Positions 26,215 to 35,077 of a DNA stretch of 64,000 nt are shown in pieces (position 1 is the first letter of the stretch; every line of letters starts with the position of its first letter). This DNA comes from Arthrobacter sp. ISL-48. Lineage in GTDB: Bacteria > Actinomycetota > Actinomycetes > Actinomycetales > Micrococcaceae. The stretch lies in NCBI RefSeq assembly GCF_018613805.1, contig NZ_JAGGPL010000021.1, forward strand, positions 80,489 to 144,488, in the 5' to 3' direction. The notes beneath the pieces are model-generated. The model was given only the letters and a program-made list of their open reading frames with translations. It did no database searches and had not been told where the DNA came from. The position numbers were made by a program, and so were the translations under genes.

Positions 26215-27837
26215 TTGCACGAACCGGCAGGACTTCCTGACGAGGCTGTTTACCAGCGATCTACGATACGAACGAAAGCGATAATTTCGGTCTCAGATGT
26301 TGGCTTGATCCGGCGATGGCTGTGGGAACAGTTCAATGTCGTTGAGGCACGTCGGCCACCGCCACCTCGGATCGTCCAGGAAGTGTGGAAGTCAGATCCC
26401 GTTGCCTGCGCGCGGAGCCTTCGTCATGCAGTGGCTGCGCTAGTTGAGCGGCATCTCTGCCCGGTATCAGACGCTCTTGCATGGGGGCGCGCGGCGTCCC
26501 TCGAGGGACGGAAAATATCAAGATCCGTCATTGAATCCGACTTGGGACTCAGCGCAAGGGCTGTTGACAGCCGTTTGCAACGCGTCGATGCATCACTGGC
26601 TACCCTCGCGTCGGAGCGAGGTTTTCCTATAGACCTAGGTGGGACTGATCAGGTGGATTCAATTGTTCTTGGCCTAATCGAATCCGCACTGCTGCGCGCG
26701 GATGGGCTGATTGACCTCGCTGATGGATTCTACGCGGCGACAGCTGACTTTGCGGAGCTCAAACCGAAGAGCCGAGCGAGACCCCTTGGCCGGGATAGAT
26801 CCGTGAGGAGCCGTACCCGAGGACCGGCACGACTAACTATTCAGCTTGCGAGTTCGGCAGAGCGCCGCATGTTACTCATGGCACGTGGAGCGGGGCGGGG
26901 CCTGTCGACTACTACATGTCGACTATCCGATGACCCGGATACCGCTTTAGGGGAATTAGAAAAATCTTGGTCCATGGGGGACCTGTTAGCCCTGCCGCTG
27001 ATGCTCGGCAACGCCATGCAGGTCATACCTGATGCTGCTTCAGGTGGAATGGGACGACGACGCTGGCTTCTCGAATTAGGGTCCAATATTTTTCGTGACG
27101 CAGAGTCCCTGACGGCACTCGCATGGACTTCATCCTGGATTGAGGAAGCGCAGGGCGAGGACGTTGAGTCGCTTCGTGCAGCAATTCAGGGGCGTAAGAC
27201 GCGCGCACACGTTCTGCAGCTGCACGGATTTACTACGGCAGCAGCAGTTGAGCTTGACCAGGCGCTTGCCTCCTTTCGGCATCTGCAACATGACATAGGT
27301 GACTACGACCTCTTGCGTGCCGATCTCGTAGTTCGGCGTGCGGCTTTAGACGCTATCGCTGAGGATCCTAAGTCTGGACGAAGTCGCCTGTATCCGATTC
27401 TTTCGTCGGAAGTGCCCCCACGAATGCGGCTAAGCGCTCTGCGGTACATGCTCCACCTCGAAAGCGTCGAGGCAGCACGTTATTTGGAACGCAGATCGTT
27501 TTCAGGTAGGCACGCTAGCAATTACGAGACCGCGCTCGGGCAGTTGGAGGCTGAACGAATACGAATTCCCGCCGCCGGTCAATTGACGGTGCTAGACACG
27601 ATTGTGATGGCGGCGATAAGAGTTGGCGACGTGCAGACGATTAAGGAAGGCGTAGATTCAATCGAGTGGTCTGAGGCGGCTGGCTCGCCCAACGTCATGT
27701 TTAGACTTGCCGGCCGACTCCGCCTTGCATCACGGTTACCGGGTTTGCAGGCCCTCTCCGACATCAACGTGCCTGTAGCTGAGCATCCATTCCGTGAGTC
27801 CGGCCTGATACCCCATCATTTGCCTTTCCTGCTCTAG
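26215..27837 (+). CDS. Large helical hypothetical protein
   Basis: A 540-residue protein starting at a TTG supported by AGGAGG seven bases upstream. The N-terminal 150 residues look like a small helical domain (VARSLRH-type repeats, VIESDLGLSARAVDSRLQRV resembling a helix-turn-helix). The rest is a run of amphipathic helices with paired Ala/Leu spacing (DYDLLRADLVVRRAALDAI, LGQLEAERIRIPAAGQLTVL), as in TPR-like solenoids. No catalytic motif was found and I do not recognise the family. It follows the GT4 gene by 269 bases and shares its lower GC, and is cut off downstream by the mobile-element nest. Confidence 0.65.
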   Translation: MHEPAGLPDEAVYQRSTIRTKAIISVSDVGLIRRWLWEQFNVVEARRPPPPRIVQEVWKSDPVACARSLRHAVAALVERHLCPVSDALAWGRAASLEGRKISRSVIESDLGLSARAVDSRLQRVDASLATLASERGFPIDLGGTDQVDSIVLGLIESALLRADGLIDLADGFYAATADFAELKPKSRARPLGRDRSVRSRTRGPARLTIQLASSAERRMLLMARGAGRGLSTTTCRLSDDPDTALGELEKSWSMGDLLALPLMLGNAMQVIPDAASGGMGRRRWLLELGSNIFRDAESLTALAWTSSWIEEAQGEDVESLRAAIQGRKTRAHVLQLHGFTTAAAVELDQALASFRHLQHDIGDYDLLRADLVVRRAALDAIAEDPKSGRSRLYPILSSEVPPRMRLSALRYMLHLESVEAARYLERRSFSGRHASNYETALGQLEAERIRIPAAGQLTVLDTIVMAAIRVGDVQTIKEGVDSIEWSEAAGSPNVMFRLAGRLRLASRLPGLQALSDINVPVAEHPFRESGLIPHHLPFLL

Positions 27838-27908
27838 CATCAGGACACTCTAACCCTCATGTATGGGTGCGAGTTAGGGACTGCCCCGGCTTTTGTTGAC
27901 TCGGGGTC

Positions 27909-28037
27909 TTAGTCCGCTGTGAGCGCGGTCCGGTTGATTGTTTCATATTCGAGGGGCGTGAGTTTTCCCAGCCGTCTTGCCTGTCGCCGGCGGTGGTAAG
28001 TTTTTTCGATCCAAGTTGTAATGGCCAGCCGGAGTTC
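27909..28037 (-). pseudogene. 3' piece of an IS3-type transposase split by the IS21 element
   Basis: The minus strand reads ELRLAITTWIEKTYHRRR then QARRLGKLTPLEYETINRT and a stop, the standard C-terminus of IS3-family OrfB integrases. The frame continues on the other side of the IS21-family element at 31749, joined through the duplicated AGTTC. Confidence 0.85.
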
Positions 28038-28082
28038 TGTCGGTGACGGTCGAAAAGTGAGCCATTGTGATGGTTGAAAACT
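28038..28082 (+). repeat. Left terminal repeats of the IS21 element
   Basis: It holds TGTCGGTGACGGTCGAAAAG at the tip and GTTGAAAACTGAGCC internally; both units recur inverted at 31703-31748 with few changes. These are the likely transposase-binding sites. Confidence 0.85.
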
Positions 28083-28110
28083 GAGCCACCTATTCCAAAC
28101 GATTGGGTGG

Positions 28111-28228
28111 GTGATCACAGTGGAGGATTGGGCGCTTATTCGGCGGTTGCATGTTGCCGAGGGTGAGTCGATGAGGTCTATAGCGGCGCGGCTGGGTATT
28201 TCCCGGAACACTGTCGCGAAGGCCGTCA
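28111..28228 (+). pseudogene. istA: istA 5' fragment (IS21 transposase N-terminus)
   Basis: The frame from the ATG at 28111 encodes MITVEDWALIRRLHVAEG then the helix-turn-helix SIAARLGISRNTVAKAV, typical of IstA. The IS21 sense then stops at the nested element. It resumes in frame at 29795 (VSADGPPTYVRV): GTC at 28225 and GTC at 29795 would be the same codon before insertion, so removing 1570 bases restores the gene. Confidence 0.85.
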
Positions 28229-28313
28229 CCCTACGTGTCAGGCTGGAACGGTACCAACGGCTCATAGCAAGTCCGTTTAATCGCGTCGGGCGAGAGCCAG
28301 GAATCCAGTAATC

Positions 28314-28769
28314 ATGTCCAGTCCAGTTTTGAGTGCAGTACGAGAAGATAGTGCTGTGAGTAGTAGTAGTAGTAGTAGTAGTGGTTCCGGTCCGCGGGCC
28401 GGTGGTCCGCGGCCTCGACGGTCGTTCACCCCGGCCCAGAAGCTCGAGTTTTTGGCCGCGTATGAGAAGGCGTGCGGGAGCAATGAGGGTGGTGCTTTCC
28501 TGCGCCGGGAGGGGCTGTATTCCTCGCAGATGACCGAGTGGCGGCGGCTGCGTGACGCCGGCGTCCTGGCCGGGAAGAAGGCCGGGGAATCGATCGGGAA
28601 ACTCTCCGCGGACCAGGCCGAGAACGCGCGTTTGCGCCGCCAGTTAGAGGTGAGTGAGAGCCGGTTGAAGAAGACCGAGGCAGCCCTGGATCTGATGGGA
28701 AAACTACAGGCGTTCTTAGAGAGCGCCTCAGAGGATATGCCGGACGGGCCCCGGTCCAGGAAGCGCTGA
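28314..28769 (+). CDS. IS3-type orfA, helix-turn-helix subunit
   Basis: A 151-residue protein. After a serine run encoded by an AGT repeat, RRSFTPAQKLEFLAAYEKA and a transposase_8-type helix-turn-helix (YSSQMTEWRRLRDAGVL) follow. A leucine-spaced coiled coil comes next (ENARLRRQLEVSESRLKKTE), used for multimerisation. The stop TGA shares its A with the ATG of orfB at 28769. Confidence 0.85.
   Translation: MSSPVLSAVREDSAVSSSSSSSSGSGPRAGGPRPRRSFTPAQKLEFLAAYEKACGSNEGGAFLRREGLYSSQMTEWRRLRDAGVLAGKKAGESIGKLSADQAENARLRRQLEVSESRLKKTEAALDLMGKLQAFLESASEDMPDGPRSRKR
28359..28382 (+). repeat. AGT trinucleotide repeat (8 units) in orfA
   Basis: Eight uninterrupted AGT units encode an eight-serine tract near the OrfA N-terminus. 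Being a trinucleotide run, changes in copy number would alter the serine count but not the reading frame. Confidence 0.9.
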
Positions 28770-29761
28770 TGGCCACCTACCGGTCGATGTTGGACCTGAA
28801 GATTCCCTCACGCCGGGCGGCTTCATTGACCGGTGTTTCCAGGACGACCGCGAACCGGAAACCGGCCCTGCCGCGGGACCAGACGCCGGTGGTGCCGCGG
28901 AACAAGCTCACCGCCGCCGAGAGGGCGGAGATCCTGGCGGCGCTGAACTCACCGGAGTTCGTGGACCTGGCACCCATGCAGGTCCATACGAAGCTGCTGG
29001 ATCAGGGGATCTATCTGGGGTCCCTGTCGACGTTTTACCGGGTGCTGGAGGCAAACAAGCAGGTCAAGGAACGCCGCCGGCTGGCCACACACCCACCCCG
29101 GACGGTTCCCGAGCTGGTGGCCACTGCACCGGGCCAAGTGTTTACGTGGGATATTACAAAGCTCGCGGGCCCGGTCAAGGGAAAGTATTTCGACTGCTAC
29201 ATGATGGTCGATATCCATTCCAGGTTCATCGTCGGCGCGCACGTCCACACCACCGAATCCGGGATGCTGGCCGTGGAAATGATGAAGGGAATCTTCGGGA
29301 TCCACGGCATCCCCCGGGTCGTGCACGCGGACCGGGGAACGTCCATGACCTCCAAAACCGTCGCCGCGCTGCTCTCGGACCTGGAGGTCACCAGATCCCA
29401 CTCCAGACCCAGGGTAAGCAACGACAATCCGTACAGCGAGGCGCCGTTCAAGACCCTGAAATACGGTCCGGAATTCCCCGAACGCTTCCCCTCAGTCCAC
29501 GACGCCGGGGCATTTATCAGCGGTTTCGTGGACTGGTACAACCATCACCACCAACACTCCGGAATCGGCTTCCACACCCCCGCGAACGTCAACTACGGCC
29601 ACGCCTCCGGCGTCGCCAAAGAACGCTCGGCAACCCTCGCTGCAGCCCGTGCAAAACACCCCGAACGCTTCACGACAACCACTGATCCCAAAATCCTCGC
29701 GCTCCCCGGACCAGCGTGGATCAACCAACCCAAGGAAATCACCGAACAGTTAGCCGCCTAA
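28769..29761 (+). CDS. IS3-type orfB, DDE integrase
   Basis: A 330-residue transposase. An N-terminal helical region with an HTH_21-like part (NSPEFVDLAPMQVHTKLLDQ) is followed by an rve integrase core. The catalytic residues are Asp in VFTWDITKL, Asp in VVHADRGTSM and Glu in NPYSEAPFKTLKY, and the family C-terminus is FVDWYNHHHQHSGIGFHTP. It is intact, so the nested element may still move. Confidence 0.92.
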   Translation: MATYRSMLDLKIPSRRAASLTGVSRTTANRKPALPRDQTPVVPRNKLTAAERAEILAALNSPEFVDLAPMQVHTKLLDQGIYLGSLSTFYRVLEANKQVKERRRLATHPPRTVPELVATAPGQVFTWDITKLAGPVKGKYFDCYMMVDIHSRFIVGAHVHTTESGMLAVEMMKGIFGIHGIPRVVHADRGTSMTSKTVAALLSDLEVTRSHSRPRVSNDNPYSEAPFKTLKYGPEFPERFPSVHDAGAFISGFVDWYNHHHQHSGIGFHTPANVNYGHASGVAKERSATLAAARAKHPERFTTTTDPKILALPGPAWINQPKEITEQLAA

Positions 29762-29794
29762 CTCCCGTTGGTACCGTTCAGCTTGAAAAATTCC

Positions 29795-30898
29795 GTCAGC
29801 GCTGACGGACCACCAACGTATGTCCGTGTGCCGCAGGATTCCGGGATCAAAGCCGTTGAACCGTTGATCCGTGCGCTGTTAAAGGAGAACCCGCGGATGC
29901 CGGCGACGGTGTTGGCAGAGCGGGTGGGCTGGTCCGGGTCACCGGCATGGTTTCGTGAGAACGTCGCCATGATTCGTCCGGAGTATGCTCCGGCTGATCC
30001 TGCCGACCGGATCAGTTACGAGGCCGGTGACCAGGCGCAGTGCGACCTCTGGTTCCCCGAAATACGGATACCTGTCGGGACCGGCAAACCCCGGGTTTTG
30101 CCGGTGTTGGTGATGGTGTGTTCGCATTCGCGGTTCATCATGGCCCGGATGATCCCGTCGCGGATGACCGGGGATCTGCTGGCCGGGATGTGGGAGCTGA
30201 TCGGATCCCTGGGGGCCGTTCCTCGGCGGCTGATCTGGGACAACGAGACCGGCATCGGGCGGCGGAACAGCTACGCCGCCGGAGTGGCTGCATTCGCCGG
30301 CGTACTCGCGACCAGGATCGTGCAGGTGAAACCCTATGACCCGGAGAGCAAGGGCGTGGTGGAGCGGGCCAACCAGTTCCTGGAGACCTCGTTCCTGCCC
30401 GGCCGGACCTTCGAGTCCCCGGCTGACTTCAACTCCCAGCTCGGAAAGTGGCTGCCCACGGCCAACGCCCGACTAGTCCGGCGCACCGGGGCGCGGCCCG
30501 ATGAGCTTATCGGGCCGGACAAGGCGGCGATGCTGGGGCTGCCGCCGGTTCCGCCCGTCACGGGATTCGCGGCCCGCGTCCGGCTCCCTCGGGACTACTA
30601 CGTCCGGATGGGATCCAACGACTACTCCGTCCACCCGCAGGCCATCGGCAGGTTCGTCGACGTCACCGCAGACCTGGAAACCGTCACGATCAGCCTGGAC
30701 GGCAGATCCGTCGGAAACCACCCCCGATCCTGGGGAACCGGCCTGACGATCACCGACCCGGACCATGTCGAGGCCGCCCGGACCCTGCGGAAAGCCTTCC
30801 AGAACCCTGCGCCGGCCGCAGACTCGGCCGGGCTGCGGGATCTGGCGGACTACGACCGGGCCTTCAACGTCGTTCTCGATGACGGGCAGGTCGCCTGA
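29795..30898 (+). pseudogene. istA: istA 3' fragment (IS21 transposase catalytic part)
   Basis: About 367 residues in the frame that continues the fragment at 28111. The DDE residues are Asp in AQCDLWFP, Asp in IWDNETGIG and Glu in GVVERANQFLETSF, and the end overlaps istB by ATGA at 30898. The catalytic core is complete but cut off from its DNA-binding helix-turn-helix, so the transposase is presumably inactive unless supplied by another copy. Confidence 0.88.
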
Positions 30899-31686
30899 TG
30901 ACCGAAGCCAAGGAAACCGTCGGACAGATCGAGTACTACTCCCGGGCGATGAAGGCACCCCGGATCCGGGAAGCAGCAGCCCGGCTCGGGGACCAGGCCC
31001 GCGACAACGGCTGGACCCATGAGGAATACCTCGCCGCGGTCCTGTCCCGGGAAGTCGCTGCCCGGGAAGCCTCCGGAGCCGAGACGCGTGCCCGGGCAGC
31101 CGGATTTCCGGCCCGCAAATCACTCGAGGACTTCAGCTTCGACCATCAGCCCGGCCTCAAACGCGACATCATCGCGCACCTGGCCACCGGCGCGTTCCTC
31201 ACCGAAGCCTCCAACATCGTCCTGCTCGGACCGCCCGGAACCGGTAAAACACACCTCGCCACCGGTCTGGGACTAAGGGCCACCCAGCTCGGTCACCGGG
31301 TCCTGTTCGCCACGGCCATCGACTGGGTCGCCCGGCTCCAGACAGCACACCAGGGCGGGCGACTGCCTCAGGAACTGGTCAGGCTGCGCCGATACGGGCT
31401 GATTATCGTCGACGAAGTCGGCTACATCCCGTTCGAGCAGGACGCTGCGAACCTGTTCTTCCAGCTCGTGTCCTCACGCTACGAGCATGCCTCGCTGATC
31501 CTGACCTCGAACCTGCCATTCGCCCGCTGGGGAGACGTGTTCGGTGACCAGGTTGTCGCCTCAGCCATGATCGACCGCATCGTCCACCACGCCGAAGTCA
31601 TCACCCTCAAAGGCTCCAGCTACCGACTCAAACATGCACAGACAGACTCGCTGCCCTCGACAAGACCAGAAAATACGGCAGAATAG
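30898..31686 (+). CDS. istB: IstB, IS21 helper ATPase
   Basis: A 262-residue AAA+ ATPase. Walker A is LLGPPGTGKTHLA, Walker B is LIIVDEVGYIPF, and sensor residues lie in LILTSNLPFARWGDVF. IstB remodels target DNA and directs IstA. It starts inside the istA stop (ATGA), the typical IS21 arrangement, and appears intact. Confidence 0.94.
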   Translation: MTEAKETVGQIEYYSRAMKAPRIREAAARLGDQARDNGWTHEEYLAAVLSREVAAREASGAETRARAAGFPARKSLEDFSFDHQPGLKRDIIAHLATGAFLTEASNIVLLGPPGTGKTHLATGLGLRATQLGHRVLFATAIDWVARLQTAHQGGRLPQELVRLRRYGLIIVDEVGYIPFEQDAANLFFQLVSSRYEHASLILTSNLPFARWGDVFGDQVVASAMIDRIVHHAEVITLKGSSYRLKHAQTDSLPSTRPENTAE

Positions 31687-31702
31687 CCACGTCAACGTGG
31701 CT

Positions 31703-31748
31703 CAGTTTTCAACCCACGAAATGGCTCACTTTTCGACCATCGCTGACA
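31703..31748 (-). repeat. Right terminal repeats of the IS21 element
   Basis: Inverted copy of the left-end repeats: CTCAGTTTTCAACCC inside and a tip ending ATCGCTGACA. The terminal 21 bases are the exact reverse complement of the last 21 bases of the window (63980-64000). Confidence 0.88.
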
Positions 31749-31868
31749 AGTTCCTGGCTTGTGAGCCGCCGCTGACGGTCCAGGATATTCTTCTGCAGCA
31801 GAGAGAAGAACGACTCCATCGCGGCGTTATCCGCGCACGCACCGACCCTGCCCATCGAGCGGGTCAAC
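31749..31868 (-). pseudogene. 5' side of the split IS3-type transposase remnant
   Basis: The minus strand reads HGLTRSMGRVGACADNAAME then SFFSLLQKNILDRQRR and joins LTSQEL to RLAITTWIEK at 28037 when the IS21 element and one AGTTC are removed. The Glu of NAAMESFF is the third catalytic residue. Nothing of the integrase upstream of about 31868 is recognisable, so it was already truncated. Confidence 0.8.
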
Positions 31869-32029
31869 CCGTGGTGCCCGGGACGGGGCAGTGTACGCTC
31901 AGGATTGTTGACTCCGGAAGCCGGTTCAGCCCAGCGGATCGATGCGTATGGGCACTAGTCAAAGCGACAACCACAGGTTCTATGCATCGCCACCGTACTT
32001 TGGCGTGGCGTTTGAGACGAAGCTCAGCG

Positions 32030-32823
32030 TTGAAAAAACTGGTGCAGATCGAAAACACCGACGGCCGAAGCCAGTGTGGGATCCAAAGCCGAGATCAATG
32101 CGAAGGGAAGCGCACGGAGGCGATTCATGGCGAAAAGTTCAAGAGAAAATGGAATAACCATGGTCAACAGCGCCCCGACAAGTGCCATGCCGGACTGTTG
32201 GCCTACTGCGGGGCAAGGCGGGGACCGGGGCCGAGGAGTTGGCCTGCAAGAACAACTGGCAACGCGACCCACAGGGCTTTGGACAGCACCACAAGTGGCT
32301 GGGACCCGGCCGGCGTGGCCGTTCCGACTCGGAACAGGATCCCGGTAGCCACAGCCCACAGGATTCCTATGAGACCAGCCTGACCGTCGTAGTCGCCAAT
32401 GAGGAATAACCCAGCCACAGCACCCAAGACCGGTAACCGGACCGCCCAGGAACGCGAAGGCAGGCAGCCGATGCCAGGGGGACAACGAATTCAATGGAAA
32501 CGGCCAAGGACAGTGTGATGTGTGAAATTGCTTAATAGAAGAAGTTTGCATCAAGCCTAAAACGAAGCCATATGCAATGATCCGGCCTCTGGAAGCCGCA
32601 GCGGAGTATCGTGCCAACCAGAGCGCAGGGAGGAGCAACAAAGCTCCGATTCCCACTCTTAGACACGTCGCCATTCCGGGGCTACGGCTTCATTGAGACC
32701 AACGGCCACACCGTTGCCGAGTTGGAGGACCGTTAGGCTCGCTGCCACCGCAACCACACCTGCTGCGCCCGGATTCCTCACGCTATTCGCGCGCACGACA
32801 ACATCCCGCCAGCCGTCCCCCAT
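32030..32823 (-). pseudogene. Decayed EamA/RhtA-type transporter gene
   Basis: The minus strand contains, in different frames, VVAVAASLTVLQLGNGVAVG, then LRVGIGALLLLPALWLARYS, FAFLGGPVTGLGCCG and finally MVIPFSLELFAMNRLRALPF with DPTLASAVG. This order matches ten-helix drug/metabolite exporters of the RhtA type. At least two frame changes and local scrambling (near 32525) break it. A start at the ATG at 32823 fits. It is non-functional. Confidence 0.7.
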
Positions 32824-33736
32824 GCCGCCATACGCGCACATTCCCCAATATGTCTTAGCAATTCGCAATTCAACGCAGACTACAACACCCGCCAATGAAC
32901 TTCAAAGTCAAAGACCCAACCGCCAGGGCTCCCCTCCCCACGCTGCCGTCGGACTCTTCACTTTTCACAAACCCTCCGTTGAGCGCGCTCGGAGGCCTGC
33001 AGGAGCGCAGTGTCGTCATTCCAGGGCATCAACCAAACTTGGCGGCTCACGGCGACTCCAGGAGTACCGGGCCTTAACGCTAATCGCTGTTCAGTTCCTA
33101 CTCAACCCCGAGATCGGTGTCTCTTGGATAGCGGCAGGTGCCATTGAATGCCGGCGCGTCCCACATGGGCGGCGTCTGAACGCTGACCAAGGCCGAGTCC
33201 GCTTGGGAATTCCGCACCCTGCCGCTGCTCGTAGGGGTATCGGGGTGAACTTCTAGCCCATTCGACGTCGGTCGCAGACCTGCGAATGCTCGTTGCGAAA
33301 TTAGTCAGCCTCCTTAGTTTACTGCTGTCGGTTACGTGACAACTCAAAATCGGTTGTCTGATGTATCATGCGCGACAAAAAACTTAGCCAACAAGAAACC
33401 GATTGCCTTCCTTGCTCCTAAAGAGAAAATCAGTGTATGCTCTGCCATGAGCCGGATTCCCTGCTTTTGACCCTCGGAATTGGTCTGGATAAGGACAATC
33501 CAACCACTCCGAACGTCATCGTTTCTGACCCTCGATATGTGTCTCTTATGCGGTAGCTGATCAACAAAGAGCTCGAGAGTATTAATCTCGCGCCGCTTTT
33601 CTGTCGCGTTTTCCCGAATTACTAAAGACGTAATAGTCTGTAATAGTTGTCCAACTTGACATCGTTGGTTATTGTCAAGATTGCGAACCAATCAATTCCC
33701 TTTGGTCGCATCCAATAAAAATAGATGGGGTAAAAA
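32824..33736. other. Gene-poor stretch before the I36 operon
   Basis: About 900 bases with falling GC content. A minus-strand frame of 115 codons (33691-33344, TTG start, beginning VRNLDNNQRCQVGQLL) is the longest, but it has no ribosome site or family and may be chance. The promoter of the rightward operon at 33737 must be near its end, but I could not assign hexamers confidently. Confidence 0.4.
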
Positions 33737-34078
33737 TTGAAAAGGTCTACAAAAGCATTTGCGGGTTTGGCTGTAGTCGTCGCGAGCTTCGGCGCGGTGA
33801 TTCCTGCCGCGAATGCCACCATTCTCTATGAGAACTCGAACTACAACGCCTCAGGTGCGGCACGAACGTATGGCGCGGACAATGCGCCCAACGTTGGAAG
33901 CTTCGATAACGCGGCAACGTCTATAAGGAACTTCGGCTATAACGTTCGCTTTTACCAGGATGCTGGCTATCTTGGTACGAACTTCACGTCAAGCTACGAC
34001 TACAACGACCTGACGTCGCTCATGATGAATCCTTGGTGGAACTGGAACGATGAGATCAGCAGCTACCAGCGCGTCTAA
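33737..34078 (+). CDS. Secreted small protein, peptidase-inhibitor I36 / crystallin-like
   Basis: A 113-residue precursor starting at TTG 33737 (GGGG six bases upstream). The signal peptide is KRSTKAFAGLAVVVASFGAV with a likely cut after ANA near residue 27. The mature part of about 86 residues is rich in Tyr, Asn and Gly. It holds VRFYQDAGYLGTNFTSSYDY with the F-Y-x-x-x-G-Y-x-G beta/gamma-crystallin Greek-key pattern used by the I36 (SMI-type) metalloprotease inhibitors. It could inhibit proteases outside the cell, or act as a bacteriocin-like effector. It heads a group with a lipoprotein, an adaptor and an ABC transporter; a strong hairpin right after it suggests it is made in excess over them. 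Confidence 0.75.
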   Translation: MKRSTKAFAGLAVVVASFGAVIPAANATILYENSNYNASGAARTYGADNAPNVGSFDNAATSIRNFGYNVRFYQDAGYLGTNFTSSYDYNDLTSLMMNPWWNWNDEISSYQRV

Positions 34079-34090
34079 GTTCTGAGGGTC

Positions 34091-34140
34091 GCCGCTGAAT
34101 CCAACCTTATTTCGCTGGATTCAGCGGCGCCTGCAGTTTT
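34091..34140 (+). terminator. Hairpin between I36 gene and lipoprotein gene (terminator or attenuator)
   Basis: GCCGCTGAATCCA at 34091-34103 pairs perfectly over 13 bases with 34116-34128 around a 12-base loop. GCAGTTTTA follows ten bases later. The T run is short, so it may only reduce read-through into the next genes, 64 bases on. Confidence 0.65.
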
Positions 34141-34203
34141 ATCCCTCGCTCCGGCAATTGGTGTTAGCTCGAAAGTTGCCTCTGTGGAATTTGAGAAGAA
34201 AAG

Positions 34204-35067
34204 GTGTCCGGGCATTTGAAAAGGTCTAAATATGCAGTCGTTTCCACCCTGGCGGTTGCAGGTCTGTTGATTAGTAGTTGTGGCGGTGAAGTTAAGCCTG
34301 ACGAATCGGCCCGGGCCAAAATTGATCAAAGCAATTCGACGATTGTTATGCCATTGGATGACTATGACATTTCCAACATGGGATATGCGACAATATCCTT
34401 GGCGCGTGAGGTCGCAATTGGCAAATGCATGGCCAAGCACGCTTTCGTGACCACCCGATCTCCCCAGCTTTCGGTTGCAGAGGATCGGGACTACGGCCTT
34501 TGGAACGTAGAGCGTGCAGGTCGATACGGATACGGCATGATCCAGGAAAACCGAGACACGCAGAGTACCGACACAAAGGGCGAGGCCTGGGAAACGGCAA
34601 GAAGCCAATGCTTGTCTGACACTTCCAGCGAAGTGGCGGGTTTCACCCCGCCGGACCCTCTCATGACCCGTTCAGCAACGAATGAGGTGCGCGCGGAGGC
34701 CCAGCACAACGCCCAGAAAGATCCGAAATGGTCAGAGTATCGCGAAGACTGGTGGCAGTGCTTGAAGGACGTCGGACTCCTCCCGCGCACCGGTGACAGC
34801 GATTGGGCAAGTCAGCAGGCGATAGACATTCTCACGCGAATCGATCCGAAGAACCCTTCCCCCGCAGACAAAGAAGAGGAAATTCGTACCGCGCTGAAGG
34901 AAGCTAAGTGTAACCAGAGCACCCAGCTGACCCAGCGCCTTGGCGACCTTGAGGCGGGATACCAAGCAACATTGATCAAGGCCAAACAGGCCCCGTTGAA
35001 TGAAGAAAAGACAAAGAACCAAGCGTACGTTGAGAACGCCAAGAAGTATCTTGCGACCAACCAATAG
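34204..35067 (+). CDS. Lipoprotein of the I36/ABC locus
   Basis: Up to 287 residues, from GTG 34204 (GAGAAG five bases upstream); a TTG at 34216 gives LKRSKYAVVS and mirrors the start of the I36 gene. The lipobox is AGLLISSCGG, with the lipid-carrying Cys near residue 26, so the protein sits on the outer face of the membrane. The mature protein is charged and helical, with three further Cys pairs candidates (GKCMAKH, SQCLSD, WWQCLKD, AKCNQS). No family is recognised. Lipoproteins next to MacB/LanFEG-type transporters often bind the exported or hostile peptide and give self-immunity. Confidence 0.8.
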   Translation: MSGHLKRSKYAVVSTLAVAGLLISSCGGEVKPDESARAKIDQSNSTIVMPLDDYDISNMGYATISLAREVAIGKCMAKHAFVTTRSPQLSVAEDRDYGLWNVERAGRYGYGMIQENRDTQSTDTKGEAWETARSQCLSDTSSEVAGFTPPDPLMTRSATNEVRAEAQHNAQKDPKWSEYREDWWQCLKDVGLLPRTGDSDWASQQAIDILTRIDPKNPSPADKEEEIRTALKEAKCNQSTQLTQRLGDLEAGYQATLIKAKQAPLNEEKTKNQAYVENAKKYLATNQ

Positions 35068-35077
35068 AAGACCTTCG

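Larger units (their letters stand above)
28229..29794 (+). mobile_element. IS3-type element inserted in istA
   Basis: The inverted ends contain AACGGTACCAACGG at 28247-28260 and its reverse complement at 29765-29778. CCGTCA occurs at both junctions (28223-28228 and 29793-29798), so the duplication is 4-6 bases and the exact tips are uncertain by a few bases. Two genes, orfA and orfB, overlap by one base (TGATG) rather than by the -1 frameshift common in IS3. Confidence 0.85.
28038..31748 (+). mobile_element. IS21-family insertion sequence carrying a nested IS3-type element
   Basis: The ends begin TG and finish CA. The left end (28038) and the reverse complement of the right end (31748) share GGTCGAAAAGTGAGCCATT and, further in, GGTTGAAAACTGAGCCAC, the repeated-terminus layout of IS21 elements. 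AGTTC is duplicated at 28033-28037 and 31749-31753. Inside are istA (split) and istB. Without the nested 1.57-kb element it would be about 2.1 kb, normal for the family. It inserted into an older IS3-type transposase gene on the minus strand. Confidence 0.93.

Noticed and set aside
32693..33256. 187-codon plus frame over the decayed EamA gene
   Set aside because: It overlaps the recognisable transporter remnant on the other strand and has mixed composition.
33344..33691. 115-codon minus frame beginning with TTG
   Set aside because: It is protein-like in part, but no ribosome site, family or context supports it; noted only in the gene-poor stretch.
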